Part shown: positions 35,627-43,172 of the stretch, piece by piece
How positions within the stretch are numbered: the stretch's first letter is position 1
How the letters are laid out: each line of letters starts with the position of its first letter
Assembly (NCBI GenBank): GCA_019351955.1
Contig: JABBOE010000007.1
Coordinates: forward strand, 1-43,172
Source of the DNA: Pseudomonadota bacterium
Lineage (GTDB): Bacteria; Pseudomonadota; Gammaproteobacteria; Burkholderiales; Burkholderiaceae_C
Reading direction: 5' to 3'
DNA: 43,172 nucleotides
The notes under the pieces: generated by a model
Databases searched by the model: none
What the model was told of the DNA's origin: nothing
The model's input: only the letters and a program-made list of their open reading frames with translations
Position numbers and translations under genes: made by a program

Positions 35627-36123
35627 CGCCTACTCCCGTCGATTCCTCAGAAAACCGTGCGCCGCGCAACCCTCTGCGAATCGCGCTGCAGTTAACCGCC
35701 TGCTGCCAGCCGTGGCATCCGAAGGCGTCACTCCACTGATGGCCGATCCGCTCTGGCGTTTCGCAAAACGATCGTCTTGGCAAAGAACAGCCACCGTATG
35801 CCTGACGGTGCGCCGGCAAAGCCTGCGCTGCTGCGAGCCGGCTGAACACCAATTCGCGCCTCATCGTGCCCCATATCTCGCGCGTTCGCTCGCCTATGAC
35901 ATCACAGCCTTTGCAGAAGCACGAATCACGCCATCGTCATTAAGAACTTCCATCTACATTTCCCATCCCTTGTGGAGCATGGCAGATCCTGTAAAGCAGT
36001 TGTGCATGATCTCCGGCAATTGGCGGATCGAGGCCATCAAGGTGGAGCCACTCTTGGGTGGCAAAGGGCTGGGCCAATTGCATCATCACGCTCAGATTCC
36101 AATGGAGGAACGAGCCTCGCTTG
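35627..36123. other. Gap between two ATPase genes
   Basis: 497 bases. Open frames on both strands are unrecognised; one of 48 codons on the minus strand (35940-36086, MMQLAQPFATQEWLHLDG) has plausible composition but no family match I know. It could be a remnant of a lost gene. Confidence 0.4.
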
Positions 36124-38034
36124 CTACTGATTCGTTGCCGCCATCACGTCGGACAGATCCGTCAAGCCTGCAAACATCTTCTCGATACCGTCTTGCCGCA
36201 GCGTGATCATGCCGGTCGATTGCCCCAAGGCAACAATGTCGAGCGCTGGAGCACGGCGACGAATGAGTTCACGCAGGCGTTCATCAGCCACCAGAAGTTC
36301 GTGTAACCCAAGGCGACCGTGGTACCCGGTGCCATCACACTTTGCGCAGCCCTGTCGGCGATATCGCCAAAGATGCCCCTCGGGATCACCGTGCGTCTCC
36401 GCCCAGCGCGCGATCAATGCGCGCCTGTCGATCCCGCTACCGCCGCCACTCTTGATGTGGAGATCCGCCAGATAGTCCAACTCGATGCTTTGCAAGCGCT
36501 CCCTGATTCGGCATTCCGTACAGAGCCGTCGTACGAGCCGCTGCGCAGCGATTGCGAGCAACGAGTCTGAGAACGTAAAGGGATCCATGCCGATCTCAAG
36601 CAGGCGCGTAATGCTCTCGGCGGCCGAATTCGTGTGCAAGGTCGACATCACTAAATGCCCAGTGAGCGAGGCCTCGATGGCGATTCGCGCCGTTTCTTCA
36701 TCACGCATTTCTCCAATCATGATGACGTCCGGATCAGCGCGAAGAAACGTCCGCATCGCCGCCGCGAAGGTCCAACCGATGCGCGCATTGATTTGAACCT
36801 GGCGCAGCCCTTCTTGGGTGATTTCCACCGGGTCTTCGGCCGTCCATATTTTTCTCTTTCCGGTGTTGAGATCACGCATCACGGAATGCAACGTGGTTGT
36901 TTTTCCGCTGCCTGTCGGACCGCAGATCAAGATCAGCCCATACGGCTTTTGCATCACGGCGCGTAGCCCCGCCAGATTGCGCGCACTGAGATCAATGCCT
37001 TCGAGCGGCATCGGCTTGAGACCACTGAGCAAGCGCAGTACGACATCCTCCAAACCATGCGCCGTGGGCACGGTCACCATGCGAAGTTCAACGTGATCGC
37101 CACCGAATCGTGCAAAGTCGATCTTGCCGTCCTGCGGCTTGCGATGCTCGGATATATCCAGGTCCGCCATGATCTTGAGTCTGGAGACAATCGCAAGGGA
37201 ATGACGTCCGGGAAGCTCCAGATAGTCCGAGAGATCCCCATCGATACGTAGCCTGATCTTGACCGGTTTGGGGGCGGCGCACGTTTCGATATGAATGTCC
37301 GATGCGCGCAATTTGATTGCATTGGCGATGAGACGATTGACGAATTGAACGAGCACGCTCTTGGAGTCTGATGCGGATGCAATATCGTTCATCACGACCA
37401 AATCGTCGTTCTGGGCGAGCTCGGCGGTCAGTTCCTGAAGACTACGCTGCGCCGAGACTGGCGCAGCCGATGCCGTGTGCAGATATGCGCGGGCAATCGC
37501 CGGCGCCAACGTCCCCGCCACGCCAGCGACGGGAAGCACTCGTAGATTGGTCCGGAAACGCAATTCATCCAGGATCGCCTTGTTGTCCCAAGGGTCTGCC
37601 ACGGCGACCACCAGTGTGCCCTCCCGAACCATGAGAGGCAGCACCGACTCGCGTTCTGAATACTCTGCAGGAACAAGGTGCAATGCCTCTGCTTCTGGCC
37701 TTATGGCATGCAAATCCACGAAACGAAGGCCAAGCCATTCCCCCATGACGTGGCTGATTTGCTCAGGCCTAAGGATCTTGTTGTCGACCAGGACTGAACC
37801 AAGTGTGCGATGGGGGGGCGTGCGTGCCTGCAGGGCAAGAGCCTGTGATAGTTGATGCCTCGTCAGTAACCCGCGTTCGACCAGAGCCTCGCCGAGGCGT
37901 CTGGCTTGATCTACGGAAGAATACCGAAGCGAATGCCAGAGGGCATCAAGCCTAGACGAGTCGGGCGCGTCTAAATCGCTGGGCGCTAATGAAGGCGCGG
38001 ATTGGTCGTCCTGGATTCGTGGCAGAGCGCTCAT
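36124..38034 (-). CDS. GspE/PilB-family secretion or pilus assembly ATPase
   Basis: 636 residues. An N-terminal MshEN-type domain (about 45-190, with a GEALVERGLLTRHQLSQAL repeat unit) precedes the ATPase core: Walker A CGPTGSGKTT at 371-380, WTAEDPVEI Asp box, Walker B DVIMIGEMRDEETA, His box TGHLVMSTLHTNSA. A zinc-binding tetracysteine follows (CTEC near 515, CAKC near 562). These fit GspE of type II secretion or PilB/MshE of pili; they cannot be separated without the partner genes, none of which are nearby. A longer insert between the CxxC pairs (about 45 residues, Ser/Gly-rich) is notable. Confidence 0.82.
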   Translation of the reverse strand: MSALPRIQDDQSAPSLAPSDLDAPDSSRLDALWHSLRYSSVDQARRLGEALVERGLLTRHQLSQALALQARTPPHRTLGSVLVDNKILRPEQISHVMGEWLGLRFVDLHAIRPEAEALHLVPAEYSERESVLPLMVREGTLVVAVADPWDNKAILDELRFRTNLRVLPVAGVAGTLAPAIARAYLHTASAAPVSAQRSLQELTAELAQNDDLVVMNDIASASDSKSVLVQFVNRLIANAIKLRASDIHIETCAAPKPVKIRLRIDGDLSDYLELPGRHSLAIVSRLKIMADLDISEHRKPQDGKIDFARFGGDHVELRMVTVPTAHGLEDVVLRLLSGLKPMPLEGIDLSARNLAGLRAVMQKPYGLILICGPTGSGKTTTLHSVMRDLNTGKRKIWTAEDPVEITQEGLRQVQINARIGWTFAAAMRTFLRADPDVIMIGEMRDEETARIAIEASLTGHLVMSTLHTNSAAESITRLLEIGMDPFTFSDSLLAIAAQRLVRRLCTECRIRERLQSIELDYLADLHIKSGGGSGIDRRALIARWAETHGDPEGHLWRYRRQGCAKCDGTGYHGRLGLHELLVADERLRELIRRRAPALDIVALGQSTGMITLRQDGIEKMFAGLTDLSDVMAATNQ

Positions 38035-38081
38035 AACTCAGTGTCCATTGGGTTATCCGAACAGAAGTCGGCTATGCGTAG

Positions 38082-38288
38082 GCTACGTTTTCCAGTCAGC
38101 TTGGCAAGCCCCCTCAGACGTCAAAATCTGCAAGCGTGCGAAATTTGTCACGTTCCTTGCGATTTTTGAAATCTGACCATGAGGCGCATATCGAGACCGC
38201 GGCTTACCGCGGCGCGCTCACGGGACTGTCCAACCGGAAGCAACTGCATCAGCCCTTGGCGCGCGAATTTGTCACGCAAGCCGATTAG
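38082..38288 (+). pseudogene. Possible GGDEF-domain (diguanylate cyclase) fragment
   Basis: An open stretch following a stop at 38079-38081 and ending in TAG 38286-38288 encodes YRGALTGLSNRKQLHQPLAREF, which closely resembles the conserved start of GGDEF domains (LTGLxNRRxLxxxL). The GGDEF signature itself is absent because the frame stops about 10 residues later, right where the IS3 orfA fragment begins. It looks like the stump of a gene cut by the insertion. Confidence 0.45.
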
Positions 38289-38491
38289 CCACTTGGTTTG
38301 CGGTTTTTTTCCTCAAGCTGCCGCAACCGGCGCAGCTCTGATCGCCCAACGCCACCATCCTTGGCCCGCCACTTGTAGAACGTCGCATCGCCGATGGCTA
38401 TCTTGCGACAGACCTCGCCGACGCTCGTGCCCAGCTCGGCTTGCTTGAGCACGAACGCAATCTGCTCCTCGGTGAACTTGCTCTTCCTCAC
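38285..38491 (-). mobile_element. IS3-family transposase OrfA fragment
   Basis: From GTG 38489-38491 the sequence reads VRKSKFTEEQIAFVLKQAEL, then VCRKIAIGDATFYKWRAK and ELRRLRQLEEKNRK, the helix-turn-helix OrfA of IS3-type elements. It stops after about 67 residues, before the usual C-terminal coiled coil ends, and no OrfB or terminal repeats are seen. The element is a remnant and not mobile. Confidence 0.75.
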
Positions 38492-38883
38492 GGCATACTT
38501 CTTGGCCCCACTCGGGCCGGTCATGCCAGATATTGCTGTTACCGAACGGTTCCAATTTTGAGAATAGCGTTCAAGCAACAATGCGACCTTTGAAACGGAT
38601 CATTGATCGGTTTACCCGGCCAACTGGCCGGTGCGCGTCGGATTGACTCGCGGCCAAGCGACTGCCTTTTATTGAGGGACCGCGGTCACGATGCCGCCTG
38701 GCGGCAGGGCTTAAAAACCCCGGAACTCAGGTCTGCAGAAGTACTCCGCTCGTCTGTCTGAATCACTCTCGGCGTCAGGAATATGTGAGCGAGGCTTTGT
38801 CCTCCGCCCCACCCACAATCCAACGGCCAGCCGCCGGTATGGGCTTGCTCACCAAAGCGTTTCGCAGCCACCTGCAAACGGAA
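38492..38883. other. Gap right of the IS3 fragment
   Basis: 392 bases with no recognisable gene. The minus-strand open frame continues 30 codons upstream of the OrfA start without similarity. Probably decayed sequence linked to the insertion. Confidence 0.45.
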
Positions 38884-38899
38884 GCCAATCGTTATTGGC
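38884..38899 (-). terminator. Short hairpin at the end of the cytochrome gene
   Basis: On the minus strand GCCAAT-AACG-ATTGGC forms a 6-bp stem overlapping the stop codon, followed by TTCCGTTT. The short stem and imperfect T-run make it a possible terminator. Confidence 0.35.
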
Positions 38900-39776
38900 G
38901 TAGCTTCTCCAATGAGAGGCCAACCTTCTTGAGATTGCTCTCAACCGTATCGGTTTCTGCGCGAACCTTGGCGTTGTAATCGTCGGCCTTCATCCCTTGG
39001 GGAAGGTGCTGCGCCAATACAAAATCCGGGCGTGGTTGGGCGTCAGCGAACAGTGCGACGTCGAACGCGTCCTGCGCACTTAGATGCGCGTTGCCCAAGG
39101 GCATATTGCCCTTGACCCACGTCGCCAGCTTGACAACATTGGCGAGGCCCGCTCCAGCGTTGTAGCTCGCGTTGCCCCACAGCGGCGGGAATGTTCCCGG
39201 TACACCCTGCCCGTCCGCGCCGTGGCATGCAGCGCACTGCGCGCCGTAGAGCGCGCTGCCTCTGGCGTAGTTAGCGTGGTTCGCCGATTTGAGCATGACC
39301 GTGAAATCGCTCGCCACGGCTGGCTTCGCCGCCTGAGCGGATTGGCTTGCTGAATTCTGCTCGCCGTAGATGGGCTTACCTCTGGCAAGCCAGGTTATAT
39401 AGGCTGCCATATCCACCGTGACTTCGCTGTCCAGACTGGGGCGGGTCCCGTTCATGCTGCGCATGAAACAGTTGTCGATTCGGTCTTCCAGGGTCAGGAC
39501 CGTATCCTCCCGCGCAGAGTAGGACGGGAACTTGGTCGCGGTCGTGAGCAAATTTCCAGGCGTATCGGACGTCCCGCCGTCTCGATGACAGCTGGCGCAA
39601 TTGAGCGCATTGCCCACGAACGGTTTCACCTTCGCATTGGTCTGGGTGTTGACGATCATGTCGTATCCGCTGCGTACCGCATCGCCGAGCGGGCCTTTGG
39701 GCAAATCCTTGGGCTCGCCGGCAAGCGCCAGACATGGGACTCCTAGGGTAATGATCGCCAATGGCAATTTCCGCAT
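38892..39776 (-). CDS. tsdA: Diheme cytochrome c, thiosulfate dehydrogenase TsdA-like
   Basis: 294 residues with a signal peptide (cleavage near LALAG), so periplasmic. Two heme sites: CASCH at 60-64 and CAACH at 181-185. Between them DRIDNCFMRSMNG places Cys103 in the context known for TsdA, whose first heme is ligated by His and Cys; Met225 in GNMPLG fits the second heme. TsdA oxidises thiosulfate to tetrathionate or works in reverse. The last 50 residues are helical and charged. The neighbours give no sulfur context, so another diheme cytochrome c is the alternative. Confidence 0.68.
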   Translation of the reverse strand: MRKLPLAIITLGVPCLALAGEPKDLPKGPLGDAVRSGYDMIVNTQTNAKVKPFVGNALNCASCHRDGGTSDTPGNLLTTATKFPSYSAREDTVLTLEDRIDNCFMRSMNGTRPSLDSEVTVDMAAYITWLARGKPIYGEQNSASQSAQAAKPAVASDFTVMLKSANHANYARGSALYGAQCAACHGADGQGVPGTFPPLWGNASYNAGAGLANVVKLATWVKGNMPLGNAHLSAQDAFDVALFADAQPRPDFVLAQHLPQGMKADDYNAKVRAETDTVESNLKKVGLSLEKLRQ

Positions 39777-39966
39777 GGTCAGTCTCCTTTTGCGTCTGGA
39801 TGAATGCGAGGGTTATATCACCGATCCCCCTTGGGTCACGCCGAACTATTCGGCGTTTGACCAATGACAGCTCTTGCCCACATGCCCGCGCATTCCCCTT
39901 CCGAGCCCGGCCCGACGGGCACCGCGCTCAGCCCGTCGCGCAGCAGCCGAAGCCGGGCCTCGTGTC

Positions 39967-40242
39967 TTACCCCAGTTCGCCGCAACGCAGTCCGGCACGA
40001 TGAGGGCGCGGCTGCTGGCTCAGCGGCTGGGCCAGCAGCCGCGCCTCGTCGGGCCGTGGCCGGGCCATGCCCTGGTACAGCCGCAGCAAGCTGAAGGCAT
40101 CGCAGTGCGCGCGCAACCGCGCCGTCAACGAGCCGCGTTCAGCCAGCCAGGCGGCGATGCTGCTTCGCCCGCCGCAGGGGTGCAGCGGCGACCAGGCGTG
40201 ATCAGTGCCAGCCCCCAAGGCGTGTCCTCTGCGCGCGCGCAC
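39967..40242 (-). pseudogene. Broken chorismate lyase gene (ubiC-like)
   Basis: The frame reads IAAWLAERGSLTARLRAH, then LLRLYQGMARPRPDEARLL, matching the N-terminal half of chorismate lyase, which begins the ubiquinone pathway. After RCGELG a stop at 39967 cuts off the half with the active-site Arg and Glu. Frames beyond it (39846-39966) contain only weak echoes of the lost C-terminus, so frameshift and deletion are likely. The TTG start is uncertain. A working ubiC may lie elsewhere. Confidence 0.5.
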
Positions 40243-40573
40243 GCAATGCCTGGGTTACATGGCGGCCGGCACGGCGCTGAGATTGCCGGCCTCGACGGCG
40301 CCAATCAACAACAGGCAGCCGCTCGCTGCGGCAAAAAACAGAAAACGGATTCTCATGATGGTCGAATTTAACCGCGGCAACGCCGCTCGGAGCAGAGCGC
40401 GCAATTTTGAAGCATAGCCAGCGACGACGCGTTTGAGCAGCGCCAAGGTGGTTGGCCTGCGCCAGTCGGAGTCTGCGCAGGGGGCGCAGCCGGGTGGGCC
40501 CACAAAGAAGTAGGAGGCCAACACCATCGGTCAGCTACCAGGGCCTCTACTGCGCCTTGGACTACACCACTAT
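40243..40573. other. Gap between ubiC remnant and tRNA-Ser
   Basis: 331 bases. On the minus strand a 33-codon frame (40255-40356, MRIRFLFFAAASGCLLLIG) looks like a short signal-peptide-bearing peptide or a truncated exported protein. No other gene is supported. Confidence 0.35.
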
Positions 40574-40664
40574 TGGCGGAAAGGGTGGGATTCGAACCCA
40601 CGGTACGGAAGAACCGTACACCGGATTTCGAGTCCGGCGCATTCGACCACTCTGCCACCTTTCC
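40574..40664 (-). tRNA. tRNA-Ser (anticodon CGA)
   Basis: 91 bases including an encoded CCA. Acceptor arm GGAAAGG/CCTTTCC, anticodon arm CCGGA-CTCGAAA-TCCGG with CGA (complement of 40628-40630), a long variable arm (GTACGG-TTCTT-CCGTAC) typical of tRNA-Ser, and T arm GTGGG-TTCGAAT-CCCAC. It decodes UCG and lies 72 bases after serS on the same strand. Confidence 0.97.
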
Positions 40665-40736
40665 AGGGTATTGATTGCTTCCATACACGCCGTCAGCGTG
40701 CCAGAGCAAGCAAACGCGCAAGTTTAGCAGGAAGAC

Positions 40737-43065
<2,329 letters not shown>

Positions 43066-43069
<4 letters not shown>

Positions 43070-43172
43070 AGAACACCCAGAATTTGCACATCGAACACAA
43101 CAGGCTTGCCAGCCAGAGGGTGGTTGAAGTCAAGCTCCACCATGTCGTCACTTACGCCTGTGACCGTCGCGG
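43066..43172 (-). CDS. fkpB: FKBP-type peptidyl-prolyl isomerase, C-terminal end (cut by window edge)
   Basis: The last 34 or so codons read [20 protein letters not shown], then DVQILGVL and stop, typical of SlpA/FkpB-type isomerases that precede ispH. The N-terminal part lies beyond the window. The symbol rests on motif and gene order. Confidence 0.85.

Noticed and set aside
35601-36206. A 201-codon plus-strand frame between pilU and the GspE-like gene
   Set aside because: It overlaps both flanking genes and its sequence has no recognisable features.

Overview
The window looks like a chromosomal segment of a Gram-negative betaproteobacterium, probably Burkholderiales. The signs are an outer-membrane porin ending in Phe, several lipoproteins with an export signal, a pilU/gspE-type ATPase pair, a ubiC remnant and the fkpB-ispH / serS-tRNA-Ser arrangement. 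A diheme cytochrome resembling thiosulfate dehydrogenase TsdA hints at a sulfur oxidiser, perhaps Thiomonas-like, but this is inference from one gene.

Positions 1-25077 form a large locus for using beta-glucan (laminarin-type beta-1,3-glucan, possibly with beta-1,6 branches). At the left edge the 3' end of a GH1 beta-glucosidase is followed by leaderless GH16, GH17 and GH17 enzymes on the plus strand. Facing them is a long minus-strand series, from 15578 down to 3313. It encodes a solute-binding protein, two permeases, GH1, the ABC ATPase, GH30, a porin, a secreted GH81 and a GH16 lipoprotein. A LacI-family regulator, an exported alpha/beta hydrolase and two unusual lipoproteins follow. One of these lipoproteins has four tandem Ig-like repeats, and both share an unrecognised C-terminal domain. 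The last gene is a GPH-type sugar symporter fused in frame to a GH17 glucanase domain. At least five copies of the palindrome TGAAAGCGCTTTCA (one of them with one mismatch) precede the locus genes and are probable operators for the LacI-type regulator.

Positions 25203-34397 carry central sugar metabolism: mgsA, eda-edd on the minus strand, and zwf-pgl-glk-hexR-pgi on the plus strand. This is a complete Entner-Doudoroff route from glucose, with a HexR-type operator inside the zwf promoter. The proposed flow is: surface GH16/GH81 cut glucan; lipoproteins may hold it; the porin, ABC transporter and symporter import oligosaccharides; cytoplasmic GH17/GH16/GH30/GH1 release glucose; Glk and the Entner-Doudoroff enzymes oxidise it.

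Positions 34505-43172 are ordinary chromosome: two secretion/pilus ATPases, a decayed spot with a GGDEF-like fragment and an IS3-family orfA fragment, a TsdA-like cytochrome, a broken chorismate lyase gene, tRNA-Ser(CGA), serS, ispH and the end of an FKBP-type isomerase gene. The first 55 bases are repeated exactly, in inverted orientation, at the end of the internal GH1 gene. This points to a second GH1 copy, or to a branch in the assembly if the window edge is also a contig edge.
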